DNA of 64,000 nucleotides, taken from contig CAJTPM010000022.1 of assembly GCA_910578085.1 (NCBI GenBank), positions 1-64,000 of the forward strand. The letters are read 5' to 3'. The notes below the pieces were generated by a model, which saw only the letters and a program-made list of their open reading frames with translations, was not told the origin of the DNA and ran no database searches. Of this stretch, positions 1 to 7,874 are shown piece after piece. Source of the DNA: an uncultured Lachnospiraceae bacterium. Lineage in GTDB: Bacteria; Bacillota; Clostridia; Lachnospirales; Lachnospiraceae. A program made the translations under genes and the position numbers. Every line of letters begins with the position of its first letter. The stretch's first letter is position 1.

Positions 1-1
1 T

Positions 2-505
2 TTCCGGGTGGCTCTGAAGCGGGAAACTGGTGGCTCCCAAGGGGGATAATATTCAGGAGAGAGGGTAACGGAGAAAGACCGGACGGTATCCCCCGGATAT
101 ATCAAGCTGGATTTCCGGGAGGAAGGCTGGGAGATCGACCCGGCGGCATCCACGGAGGAGCGGACGGTGCTGTATTACAGATATCCCCTGAAGGCCGGGG
201 AGCGTGTGCCCTTTGTGGAAGGGCTGGCCATTGACAGTGCGGTGGGAGAGATCCGGGAGAAGGGTCCTGAGGGGGAAACTTCGTACCGGTACGGGGATCT
301 TGCCTTTGAGGTGAAAGTCAGTGTGGACGCGGTGCAGACCCACCATGCGGAGGAGGCGGTATTAAGCGCTTGGGGCCGTGCGGTATCGGTGGATGAAAGC
401 GGGATGCTTACACTGAAGGAAAGCGGAGAGACGGAAGATGCCGGTACGGCGCAGGCCGGGGACCGGGAGACGGAAGGGAACGAAACAGAAGGAGGCGGCA
501 TATGA
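2..505 (+). pseudogene. TasA/camelysin-like SipW-type surface protein, 5' end outside window, in-frame stop
   Basis: The reading frame is open from the window edge except for a TAA at 47-49, and no ATG, GTG or TTG follows in frame until a GTG at 167. Codons on both sides of the TAA look coding. The C-terminal part (YRYPLKAGE, then VDAVQT followed by AW) resembles the secreted, SipW-processed TasA/camelysin-type proteins of Lachnospiraceae. The gene overlaps the next one by ATGA (502-505), so the two were probably coupled. Either this is a nonsense-mutated gene or the window edge hides a frameshift. The family call is inference from these short motifs. Confidence 0.5.
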
Positions 506-1335
506 GGAAGAAACCGGGAAGCCTGATGATACGGGCGGCACTGTTTTTCCTGGCAGTGCCGGGGATCCCCGGAATGACAGTGCATGGGACGGAAGCAGGA
601 AATGGCTTTGTGGTAACCTATGAGAACGGAAAGCTGGAGGGGGACTACAGCGCCGGGGAGATCGAAAACGAAGTGTCGGGGATGCAGCCCGGGGATACGG
701 CGTCCTTCGGTGTGGCATTATACAACGGGGAGGAAGGCCCAACCCAGTGGTACATGAAGAACACCATCGTAAAGAGCATGGAGGAGGAGAGCAGTGCGGC
801 AGGGGGAGCCTATGCCTATAAACTGACCTATGTGTCCCCGGCTGGGGAGGCGCGTGTGCTGTTTGATTCGGCGGCCCTGGGAGGCGAAGGAAGTGCGGGA
901 TTACATGAGGCGGACGAAGCCTTGGCGGACCACTTCTACCTGGGGACCCTGGGGAAGGAAGAGACCGGGGAGATCCTGCTGGAGATCGGGCTGGACGGGG
1001 AATCCCAGGGGAACAGCTACATGACTACCTTTGCGAACCTGAGCATGAACTTTGCGGTGATGCCGGAACCGGAGGCAGTGTCAGGGGGCGGCGGAAGCCG
1101 GACCGTAAGACGGGAAGTGGTGGATGACCGGGTGGTATATGTGGATGAGAACGGGGATCCGGTGCCTCTGGCAGACTTGGGGGGCGGAGCCGGGAGGACG
1201 GGGATCGTGAAGACCGGTGATGAGAGGGCGCTGCAGCCGTATATCCTGGCATCCTGTGTGAGCGGGACCCTGTTGCTGTTATATGGGGCAGCCCTGCGGA
1301 AAAAAGAGAGGAAAAAGACAGGGGAGGAGGCGTGA
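502..1335 (+). CDS. Secreted surface protein with C-terminal sortase-type anchor
   Basis: The 277-residue protein has an N-terminal hydrophobic signal (about residues 8-30), a beta-rich extracellular region, a Gly/Ser linker near 190-200, and a C-terminal KTGD motif followed by one hydrophobic segment and a basic tail (KKERKK). That is the layout of proteins anchored by sortase through a variant LPXTG signal. It starts with ATG overlapping the preceding stop and ends 1 nt before the next ATG, so the three surface genes form one operon. The exact ligand or pilus role is unknown. Confidence 0.7.
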   Translation: MRKKPGSLMIRAALFFLAVPGIPGMTVHGTEAGNGFVVTYENGKLEGDYSAGEIENEVSGMQPGDTASFGVALYNGEEGPTQWYMKNTIVKSMEEESSAAGGAYAYKLTYVSPAGEARVLFDSAALGGEGSAGLHEADEALADHFYLGTLGKEETGEILLEIGLDGESQGNSYMTTFANLSMNFAVMPEPEAVSGGGGSRTVRREVVDDRVVYVDENGDPVPLADLGGGAGRTGIVKTGDERALQPYILASCVSGTLLLLYGAALRKKERKKTGEEA

Positions 1336-1336
1336 G

Positions 1337-2362
1337 ATGAGAGAGAACGGAAGAAAGAAGGGGGCCTTTGCCCTGGTGCTTGCGTCATTGCTGCTTCTGT
1401 GTGCGGGAGTGCCTGTGAAGGCAGCACCCTATACCTACCGGGTGAGGATCCATGCGGGAGCCCAGGGGAAGTTTTCTGAGGGCAGCCCGGTGAGGGAATA
1501 CCTGGGGGATGAGAGCGGAACAGTGAAAGTCTCTGTGGAGAACTGGGAGGACGAGGTAGTGGTGCCGGAGGATTCGAAGTATTATGTGAAAGGGATCCGG
1601 AGAAGCGGCACGGAAGAGATGGGGACGGCGTCCTTCACGGTTTCGGAAGATGTGGACTATGTGGTGGTATACGGGGTGAAGAGGGACCTTGTGGGGTATA
1701 CGGTGACCTACCGGGATGAAAGCGGGAGGGAACTGGCGCCGGAGAAGAGGTATCAGGGAAACGTCGGCGACACCCCGATCGTGGGGTATCTGCCCATCGA
1801 CGGGTACCAGCCGAAGAACGCCTTCAACCTGACCAGGACGTTACAGGAGAATGAGGCGGAGAACATCTTTCCCTTTGTGTATGAGGCAGTGGAGAGGCCG
1901 GTGAGGGAAGGGGGAAGCAGCACCCGGGAAGAAGTGGTGGAGCGGACGGAGACCCAGACGGTGGTGGTGCCAGGAGCCGGGGAGGCAGCGGCAGGCGGTG
2001 CGGTGCCGGCACAGGGAGAAGGTGCGGAAGCGGAGGAAAGCCCGGAGGGCGCAGAGACCGGAGGGGCGGACGGAGATGGAGCAGAAGCTGTGGAAGGTCC
2101 GGAGGAAGCCGTGGAAGGATCAGAGGCGGAAGGCCCCCGGGAGCTTGTGAACCTGGACGATGAGGAAGTACCTCTGGCGGGCCCCTGGGCAGGGGAGAAG
2201 GATCCCGGAGTCTCTGCGGGAGCGGCAGGCGGCATGGGGCTTTCCGGGATGCCGTATGGTGCAGCGGCAGGGCTTATGTCGGCGGTTGTGCTGTCGGCGG
2301 CAGGGATTTATTACCTGGTGATGAAAAGAAAAGGGAAAGCGGAGAAAGAGAAGGAAGAGTAA
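1337..2362 (+). CDS. Cell-surface protein with MucBP-like repeat and C-terminal membrane anchor
   Basis: ATG at 1337 is chosen because it gives a clean signal peptide (basic start, then LVLASLLLLCAG) and follows the upstream stop by 1 nt. Residues about 115-160 (VGYTVTYRDESG, then VGDTPIVGYLPIDGY) resemble a MucBP-type mucin-binding repeat. A long Glu/Gly/Ala-rich stretch (about 190-260) looks like a wall-spanning stalk. The end has a DEEVPLA motif, a hydrophobic helix and a KRKGKAEKEK tail. Probably an adhesin or pilin-like companion of the two upstream surface proteins. The binding function is inferred. Confidence 0.7.
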   Translation: MRENGRKKGAFALVLASLLLLCAGVPVKAAPYTYRVRIHAGAQGKFSEGSPVREYLGDESGTVKVSVENWEDEVVVPEDSKYYVKGIRRSGTEEMGTASFTVSEDVDYVVVYGVKRDLVGYTVTYRDESGRELAPEKRYQGNVGDTPIVGYLPIDGYQPKNAFNLTRTLQENEAENIFPFVYEAVERPVREGGSSTREEVVERTETQTVVVPGAGEAAAGGAVPAQGEGAEAEESPEGAETGGADGDGAEAVEGPEEAVEGSEAEGPRELVNLDDEEVPLAGPWAGEKDPGVSAGAAGGMGLSGMPYGAAAGLMSAVVLSAAGIYYLVMKRKGKAEKEKEE

Positions 2363-2432
2363 GAGATGCCATAGGAAGAGTGCAGATAAAAGGAATTCAG
2401 AAATAAAAAACAGAGAAAGAAGCCATATGGCA

Positions 2433-2464
2433 AACCGCAGAAGCATACATCTCTGCGGTTTTGT
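2433..2464 (+). terminator. Rho-independent terminator after surface operon
   Basis: Stem AACCGCAG (2433-2440) pairs with CTGCGGTT (2453-2460) across a 12-nt loop and ends in a short T-rich tract. The U tract is weak, so termination may be partial. Confidence 0.6.
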
Positions 2465-2496
2465 ATGTTAATCAATTGGAATAGTGTCTTCTGCAC

Positions 2497-2526
2497 TTGA
2501 CGATATAAAGGTACAGGTGGTACACT
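2497..2526 (+). promoter_or_regulatory. Sigma-A type promoter for the membrane microprotein
   Basis: TTGACG (2497-2502) and TACACT (2521-2526) are 18 nt apart, 38 nt upstream of the ATG at 2564. Matches to consensus are 5/6 and 4/6. Confidence 0.5.
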
Positions 2527-2563
2527 GTACATATCGATATAAAAAAGAAAGAGGGAACGAACG

Positions 2564-2734
2564 ATGAGTGCTGGAGCATTATTTGGAATGAATTTTCTGG
2601 CGTATGCCATTGTTTTTGTGATGGTAGCGGCCCTGGCGGTAGCGGCATGTTTTATCGGGATTAAGTGGAGAAAAAGTAAAGATGCAAAAGCAGTGCTGGA
2701 GAGCGGTGCGTCAGAAGGAAACATTGATGGTTGA
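2564..2734 (+). CDS. Single-pass membrane microprotein (56 aa)
   Basis: ATG at 2564 lies after a GAGGGAACGAACG ribosome-binding region. Residues about 10-34 form one hydrophobic helix ending at IGIKWRKSKD, so the C-terminus is probably cytoplasmic. The gene has its own promoter and terminator, so it is a stand-alone transcript of about 230 nt. I do not recognise the family. The length and topology fit small regulators or accessory subunits of membrane complexes. Confidence 0.6.
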   Translation: MSAGALFGMNFLAYAIVFVMVAALAVAACFIGIKWRKSKDAKAVLESGASEGNIDG

Positions 2735-2742
2735 CGAAAAAG

Positions 2743-2770
2743 GATGTTCATGGATGCATGGACATCTTTT
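2743..2770 (+). terminator. Rho-independent terminator
   Basis: GATGTTCATG pairs with CATGGACATC around a GATG loop and is followed by TTTTTGTTTTT. It ends the microprotein transcript and is followed directly by the hairpin element at 2776-2860. Confidence 0.8.
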
Positions 2771-2775
2771 TGTTT

Positions 2776-2860
2776 TTATGCGCAGGGGCACGTAAGGAAA
2801 TTAGCAGCGTTGCTGCACGTGCCCCGCGCGCGAGTAGGGAAATTTTTCCTGCCCGATTGT
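2776..2860 (+). repeat. Bipartite hairpin element, copy A
   Basis: After the terminator T-tract comes ATGCGCAG. Then GGGGCACGT (2785-2793) pairs perfectly with ACGTGCCCC (2817-2825), enclosing an inner GCAGC/GCTGC hairpin. A second hairpin is at 2831-2855 (CGAGTAGGG with CCTGCCCG). The same architecture with different stem sequences recurs at 47841 and 63784. Confidence 0.55.
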
Positions 2861-2879
2861 AACCGGGGGAATGGAAGCT

Positions 2880-3590
2880 ATGAGAAAGTATGATACAATT
2901 TTGTGGGATCTGGACGGAACGCTGCTGGATTTTGAGAGGTGCAGCCGGTATGCGCTGGCACTGTGCCTGAAGGAGCGCGGCATTACGATGACAGAGGAAG
3001 TGTTTTACCTGTATTCCGGGATCAACGACGGATTCTGGGAGAGGTTAGAGCGGGGCGAGATCGAAAAGGAAGAATTGCGGCCGGGGCGGTTTCGGGAATT
3101 TTTCAGACAGATGGGACTTAACCATCTGGATCCTCACAGGATGCAGGAGCAGTATGAGCGGGAGGTAGGAACGAAAACATACTACAGAGATCATTCCTAT
3201 GAGATCGTGGTAAAATTAAAGGAGATGGGGATCGCGCAGCATATCGTGACAAACGGCGTTTTGGTGACGCAGCAGATCAAAATGAAAAATTCCGGGTTTG
3301 ATAAGCTGATCGATAATGTTTTCATATCGGATGTCATAGGCTGTGAGAAACCGCGGAAAGAATTTTTTGATATTGCCTTTGCGCAGCTGCCTGGCTTTCA
3401 GAGAGAAAGGGCGCTGCTTGTGGGAGATTCCCTGACATCCGATATGCGCGGGGCGAACAACGCCGGAGTGGACGCCTGCTGGTACAATCCGGGAAGAAAA
3501 GCGCTGCCGGATCAAATGGCGGACGGAGTGCCGCATATTACCTGTGAGATCGGAAATCTGCAGGAGATATTTGAGATCATAAACGGGTGA
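2880..3590 (+). CDS. HAD-family noncanonical pyrimidine nucleotidase (YjjG-like)
   Basis: A soluble HAD phosphatase of 236 residues. Motif I DLDGTLLDF (about residues 10-18) carries the two catalytic aspartates. Motif II is the TNG turn (about 120), the lysine of motif III is in CEKPRKEFF, and motif IV is VGDSLTSD. Fold and length match YjjG/YfnB-type nucleotidases that dephosphorylate (d)UMP/TMP-like or noncanonical nucleotides. ATG 2880 is preferred over 2871 because GGGGGAATGGA then sits at a normal distance and the protein starts at MRKYD. Substrate is inferred from family only. Confidence 0.75.
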   Translation: MRKYDTILWDLDGTLLDFERCSRYALALCLKERGITMTEEVFYLYSGINDGFWERLERGEIEKEELRPGRFREFFRQMGLNHLDPHRMQEQYEREVGTKTYYRDHSYEIVVKLKEMGIAQHIVTNGVLVTQQIKMKNSGFDKLIDNVFISDVIGCEKPRKEFFDIAFAQLPGFQRERALLVGDSLTSDMRGANNAGVDACWYNPGRKALPDQMADGVPHITCEIGNLQEIFEIING

Positions 3591-3685
3591 GACTGACGGG
3601 AGTGAAGAGGAAAACAGTAACAGTAAAGCTGGCGGTGAAGCCGGATGGCTGAACTGTTAAAGCGATACCTGCGTTTGGGGGCGTT

Positions 3686-4669
3686 ATGGCAAGAAGTGAA
3701 AAACAGAAACAGAAATTATTGTATCTTTTAAAAATACTGACGGAACAGACCGATGAGCAGCATCCGATGCCCATGGCTGTTTTGCTGGATAAGCTGAGAG
3801 CAGAGGAGATCAATGCGGAGCGGAAGAGCGTATACAGCGATATAGATTGTCTTGTGGACTTCGGCGTGGATATCGCTTATAATACGGCCAGGGAAGGCGG
3901 CTATTATCTGGCTTCCAGAGAGTTTGAGCTGGCGGAGTTAAAACTCCTTGTGGATGCGGTGTCCGCTTCCCGTTTCATCACAAGGTCCAAGTCAGAGCAG
4001 CTGATCAGAAAGATCGAAAAGCTGGCCAGCAGGTATGAGGCGGTACAGCTGCAGCGTCAGGTATATACGGCGGAACAGATCAAGCATGAAAATGAGAGCA
4101 TCTATTATCATGTGGATGCGATCCATACGGCGATCCATGAAAACAGACAGGTATCCTTCCGGTATCTGGAGTGGAATCTGCAGAAGGAGCTGGTGCCGCG
4201 TAAAGGCGGGAAGTATTACCGGATCAGTCCCTGGTCGCTGATGTGGAATGATGAAAATTATTATCTGATCGGCTATGACGCGCAGGCAGGGATGTTAAAG
4301 CATTTCCGGGTGGATAAGATCGGCCCCATTGAGATGCTGAAAGAGCGCAGGGAGGGGGAGGAAGTCTTTCGGAAATGCGATCTGTCGGCGTACTCTGCAA
4401 AAACTTTCGGCATGTACGGCGGCGAGGAGACGATTGTGACGCTGAGTTTTCCGAATGCATTGGTGGGAGTCGTGATAGACCGTTTCGGGAAGGATATTGT
4501 TATCAGAAAGCAGCCGAAGGATTACTTTGAGGTGCATGTCAAGGTGATGGTCAGCAGACAGTTTTACGGCTGGCTTGCCGGGATCGGGAAAGAGGCGAAA
4601 GTGATATCGCCGGAATCGGTACGGGAAGGATACAGAGAGTATCTGTGTGAGATTCTGGAAAATAAATGA
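3686..4669 (+). CDS. WYL-domain transcriptional regulator
   Basis: The 327-residue protein begins with a winged HTH (about 10-65) and continues with a WYL ligand-binding domain (about 130-225; YRISPWSLMWNDENYYLIGYD is the hallmark stretch, here ending at YD). A C-terminal WYL-extension domain follows. WYL proteins usually sense nucleic acids or nucleotides. It lies between a nucleotidase and nrdD, so a role in nucleotide metabolism is possible but not shown. Confidence 0.8.
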   Translation: MARSEKQKQKLLYLLKILTEQTDEQHPMPMAVLLDKLRAEEINAERKSVYSDIDCLVDFGVDIAYNTAREGGYYLASREFELAELKLLVDAVSASRFITRSKSEQLIRKIEKLASRYEAVQLQRQVYTAEQIKHENESIYYHVDAIHTAIHENRQVSFRYLEWNLQKELVPRKGGKYYRISPWSLMWNDENYYLIGYDAQAGMLKHFRVDKIGPIEMLKERREGEEVFRKCDLSAYSAKTFGMYGGEETIVTLSFPNALVGVVIDRFGKDIVIRKQPKDYFEVHVKVMVSRQFYGWLAGIGKEAKVISPESVREGYREYLCEILENK

Positions 4670-4814
4670 TTGAGGAACATCATATCAGTTTAACACTTAT
4701 TGAGTGGGACGGAAAATTGCGGAATGTTACGTTTTTGGGAATGCATGCCGTTTGAAAAGTGAAAATGAGGGAGCGGCATCAGGATTGCAGAACGGAGCAG
4801 GAGAGAGATAAAAA

Positions 4815-6980
4815 ATGACGATGAAAACAGATTACAACGAAAAATACAAACCAACATATCAGATCCATATCGTCAAGAAGGACGGCACAAAAGAGCCCTT
4901 TCAGGTACAGAAAGTCGTAAACGCGGTGGGAAAAAGCGCGGAACGCGTGATGGTAATACTGATGGCGGAGGAAAAGGGAAAGATCTGTAAACTTGTCATA
5001 GACAAGGTGGAGCAGGAACAGATGACCGAGATCCCCATCGCCGTGATGCACCATGTGGTGGAGTATGCGCTGGAGCAGATCAATCAGGCGGTAGCAAAGA
5101 GCTACCGGGACTACCGCAACTATAAGCAGGATTTTGTGCAGATGTTAGACGAGGTCTACAAGAAGAGCCAGGCTATCATGTATATCGGCGATAAGGAGAA
5201 TGCCAACACGGACTCTGCCCTTGTGTCTACCAGAAGAAGCCTGATCTTTAATCAGTTAAACCGGGAGATGTACCAGAAATTTTTCCTGACCAGGGAGGAG
5301 ATCCAGGCGGCCCGGGACGGTTATATTTATATTCATGATATGGCTGCCAGACGGGATACGATGAACTGCTGCCTGTTCGACATCGGGGAGGTGCTGCGGG
5401 GCGGATTTGAGATGGGGAATGTCTGGTACAATGAGCCGAAGACATTGGATACGGCTTTTGACGTGCTGGGAGATATCGTCCTGTCGGCGGCCAGCCAGCA
5501 GTACGGCGGCTTTACGGTGCCGGAAGTGGACAAACTGCTTGTACCTTACGCGGAGAAATCCTATGGAAAGTATGTGGAAAAATATCTCTGCCTCGGCCTG
5601 GCGCGGGAAAGGGCGGAAGATCAGGCATTAAAAGATCTGGAAAAGGAGATGGAGCAGGGCTTTCAGGGGTGGGAGTACAAATTTAACACGGTGGCATCCA
5701 GCCGTGGGGATTATCCCTTTATCACGGTGACGGCGGGGCTTGGAAAAGACCGGTTCGCCCGCCTTGCCACCAGGACGCTTCTGGAAGTACGGAAAGGCGG
5801 ACAGGGTAAAAAAGGGCATAAAAAACCGGTGCTGTTCCCGAAGATCGTCTTTTTATATGACAAAAATCTGCACGGGCCGGGCTGCGAGCTGGAGGAGCTG
5901 TTTGAGGCTGGCGTGGCCTGTTCTGCGAAGACCATGTATCCCGACTGGCTGTCCCTGACCGGGGAGGGGTATATTGCAGAGATGTACAAAAAGTACGGCA
6001 GGGTGATCTCCCCCATGGGGTGCCGCGCTTTTCTGTCGCCCTGGTATGAGAGAGGCGGCATGGAGCCTGCGGATGAGGCGGACAAACCGGTCTTCGTGGG
6101 GCGGTTTAATATCGGCGTGGTGTCGCTGCATCTGCCCATGATTTTAGCGCAGGCCAGACAGGAGAGCAGAGATTTTTACGAGGTGCTTGATTATTATCTG
6201 GAACTGATCAGGCGGCTGCATCTGAGGACTTACGCCTATCTCGGCGAGATGAAAGCTTCCAACAATCCGCTTGGTTATTGTGAGGGCGGTTTTTACGGCG
6301 GCCGTCTGGGCTTTCACGATAAGATAAAACCGTTACTGGATGCCGCCACGGCAAGCTTCGGCATCACCGCGTTAAATGAGCTGCAGGTGCTCTATAACGG
6401 GAAGTCTCTGGTACAGGATGGGGAGTTTGCGTTGGAAGTGATGCGGTACATCAACAATAAAGTGGGACAGTTTAAAAAGGAAGATAAGCGCCTCTATGCG
6501 ATCTACGGCACGCCGGCGGAGAATCTCTGCGGGCTGCAGGTGGAGCAGTTTCAGGCGAAATACGGCATCATCGAAGGAGTTTCGGACAGGGCTTATGTGT
6601 CCAACAGCTTTCACTGCCATGTGGCGGAGAATATCACGCCCATCGAAAAGCAGGATCTGGAAAAGCGGTTCTGGGAATTGTTTAACGGCGGCAAGATTCA
6701 GTATGTGAAGTATCCCATCGACTATAATCTGGAGGCGATCCGCACGCTGATCAGGAGGGCCATGGAGATGGGATTTTATGAAGGCGTGAATCTGTCTTTA
6801 GCCTACTGTGATGACTGCGGACACGAGGAGCTGGAAATGGATGTGTGTCCGAAGTGCGGCAGCAGGAACCTGACGAAGATCGACCGGATGAATGGATATC
6901 TGGCCTATTCCAGGGTACATGGCGATACCAGGCTGGGGGATGCGAAGATGGCGGAGATAAAAGAGCGGGTGAGCATGTGA
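4815..6980 (+). CDS. nrdD: Anaerobic (class III) ribonucleoside-triphosphate reductase
   Basis: A 721-residue glycyl-radical enzyme that reduces NTPs to dNTPs without oxygen. The N-terminal 15-110 region is the ATP-cone (VKKDGTKEPFQVQKV). The central barrel has the conserved NNPLGYCEGGFYGG and NSFHCHV stretches. The C-terminus carries CDDCG...CPKCGS (a four-cysteine zinc site) followed by RMNGYL, the glycyl-radical loop. ATG 4815 follows GGAGAGAG. The radical-SAM activase NrdG is not directly downstream: a small ORF and the prophage occupy that place. Confidence 0.95.
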   Translation: MTMKTDYNEKYKPTYQIHIVKKDGTKEPFQVQKVVNAVGKSAERVMVILMAEEKGKICKLVIDKVEQEQMTEIPIAVMHHVVEYALEQINQAVAKSYRDYRNYKQDFVQMLDEVYKKSQAIMYIGDKENANTDSALVSTRRSLIFNQLNREMYQKFFLTREEIQAARDGYIYIHDMAARRDTMNCCLFDIGEVLRGGFEMGNVWYNEPKTLDTAFDVLGDIVLSAASQQYGGFTVPEVDKLLVPYAEKSYGKYVEKYLCLGLARERAEDQALKDLEKEMEQGFQGWEYKFNTVASSRGDYPFITVTAGLGKDRFARLATRTLLEVRKGGQGKKGHKKPVLFPKIVFLYDKNLHGPGCELEELFEAGVACSAKTMYPDWLSLTGEGYIAEMYKKYGRVISPMGCRAFLSPWYERGGMEPADEADKPVFVGRFNIGVVSLHLPMILAQARQESRDFYEVLDYYLELIRRLHLRTYAYLGEMKASNNPLGYCEGGFYGGRLGFHDKIKPLLDAATASFGITALNELQVLYNGKSLVQDGEFALEVMRYINNKVGQFKKEDKRLYAIYGTPAENLCGLQVEQFQAKYGIIEGVSDRAYVSNSFHCHVAENITPIEKQDLEKRFWELFNGGKIQYVKYPIDYNLEAIRTLIRRAMEMGFYEGVNLSLAYCDDCGHEELEMDVCPKCGSRNLTKIDRMNGYLAYSRVHGDTRLGDAKMAEIKERVSM

Positions 6981-7050
6981 CGCCCGCAAGGGAAAAACAA
7001 GCGGGTTCGCGAGTTTTTTGCAGGAGGGGATTTTATGTCACAAGGCCAAG

Positions 7051-7209
7051 ATGTTTCGGAAAGACCGGGATGTGACAGGGTATCTGGAGCGGAAGGTGCC
7101 CGGAGATATCGGCAGAGAATATGATTTTGTGTCAAAGGAACAGGATCTGAGACTGATCGATGCTTTGGAGGAGATCTATGCGGAAACCGGGAAAATTCTG
7201 AGAAGATAA
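7051..7209 (+). CDS. Small ORF of unknown function carrying attL at its 3' end
   Basis: Fifty-two residues that look coding (YLERKVPGDIGREYDFV, then charged helix LRLIDALEEIY). The best ribosome site (AGGAGGGG, 7022-7029) serves an ATG at 7035 in another frame, which stops after 29 codons, so the 5' end may be frameshifted or the start is weak. The last codons (GKILRR) overlap the 16-bp att repeat, so the native 3' end was replaced by prophage sequence. It is not NrdG and I do not recognise it. Confidence 0.4.
   Translation: MFRKDRDVTGYLERKVPGDIGREYDFVSKEQDLRLIDALEEIYAETGKILRR
7189..7204. repeat. Candidate attL core (16-bp direct repeat)
   Basis: GGGAAAATTCTGAGAA here is identical to 42987-43002. 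The pair brackets the segment with phage genes and with the distinct tetranucleotide profile (no GGCC). Confidence 0.65.
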
Positions 7210-7219
7210 GTTTTAGAAT

Positions 7220-7264
7220 GAAATTCGACAAGAGGTTTTAAGCCTCTGCCGAATTTCTTTTTTT
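7220..7264 (+). terminator. Terminator at left prophage end
   Basis: GAAATTCG pairs with CGAATTTC with an inner AGAGG/CCTCT stem, followed by seven Ts. It would stop host nrdD-operon transcription from entering the prophage. Confidence 0.75.
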
Positions 7265-7288
7265 ATTGAAATAGCAGAGAAAAAAGAG

Positions 7289-7330
7289 AGCGTGCAGAGC
7301 GTAGAAACTCTGACACGCTTATTTTTTTTA
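7289..7330 (+). terminator. Second tandem terminator at left prophage end
   Basis: AGCGTG-CAGAG pairs with CTCTG-A-CACGCT and ends in TATTTTTTTTA. Together with 7220-7264 it forms a double insulator. Confidence 0.8.
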
Positions 7331-7352
7331 CAACGAAAGAGAGGTAAACAGC

Positions 7353-7685
7353 ATGAAGTTAAACAAAGAGAGATTTTTAAGGACAGAGCTAGGTAGCAGC
7401 TTAAAGGAATGTGTAACAAGCTGGGATATAGCGTTAGACGCTTGCAGGAAACACGCATACTACACGGACGAATATAAAAGGGAGAGAAAAGTAGCGGATT
7501 GGTGTCAAGCACAGTGGGAAGTTTACAAAATGGCAATAAAGCAGTTTTACGGCGTAGAGTATTGCTTTACCAGAACTGATAAATATTATGGGCTGGTTAC
7601 GGAAAATGAAACAGACTGGCTTTTCAAGGTTGAAAGAAAGGAGAGTAAGGACAATGGCAAGGAGATACAAGAGATTGCGCTATGA
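7353..7685 (+). CDS. Phage hypothetical protein (110 aa)
   Basis: A soluble, charged, aromatic-rich protein (WCQAQWEVYKMAIKQFYG). The 15-nt leader ACAACGAAAGAGAGG before it also precedes the transposase gene at 41704. Its 3' end overlaps the next ORF. No recognised domain. It is the first gene after the left terminators, so it is probably early. Confidence 0.55.
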   Translation: MKLNKERFLRTELGSSLKECVTSWDIALDACRKHAYYTDEYKRERKVADWCQAQWEVYKMAIKQFYGVEYCFTRTDKYYGLVTENETDWLFKVERKESKDNGKEIQEIAL

Positions 7686-7845
7686 GGACAGACGGACAAT
7701 AGAAAAGATGCTTAAGGCAGGCGACAGCATAGTAGAGATTGCGGCAGCAGTAGGAACGCACAGAGATACGATTTACAAAGAGATTGAGCGCAGCGGCACG
7801 GATAAGCTGACATATACAGCCGACGTAGCACAGGCGACACTTTAA
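7654..7845 (+). CDS. Small HTH protein resembling the IS30 N-terminal domain
   Basis: The 63-residue protein is little more than one helix-turn-helix: YEDRRTIEKMLKAGDSIVEI and AAVGTHRDTIYKEIERSG closely parallel the N-terminal HTH of the IS30-type transposase at 41704 (KIEALLKEGLSKAKIAKHL, VHRSTIYNELKRG). It has no DDE domain. It may bind the same DNA sites as the transposase or act as a regulator. ATG 7654 follows GGAGAGTAAGGAC. Confidence 0.65.
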   Translation: MARRYKRLRYEDRRTIEKMLKAGDSIVEIAAAVGTHRDTIYKEIERSGTDKLTYTADVAQATL

Positions 7846-7874
7846 CCACAGAGAGGCGACGAAAGGGCAAGGAA

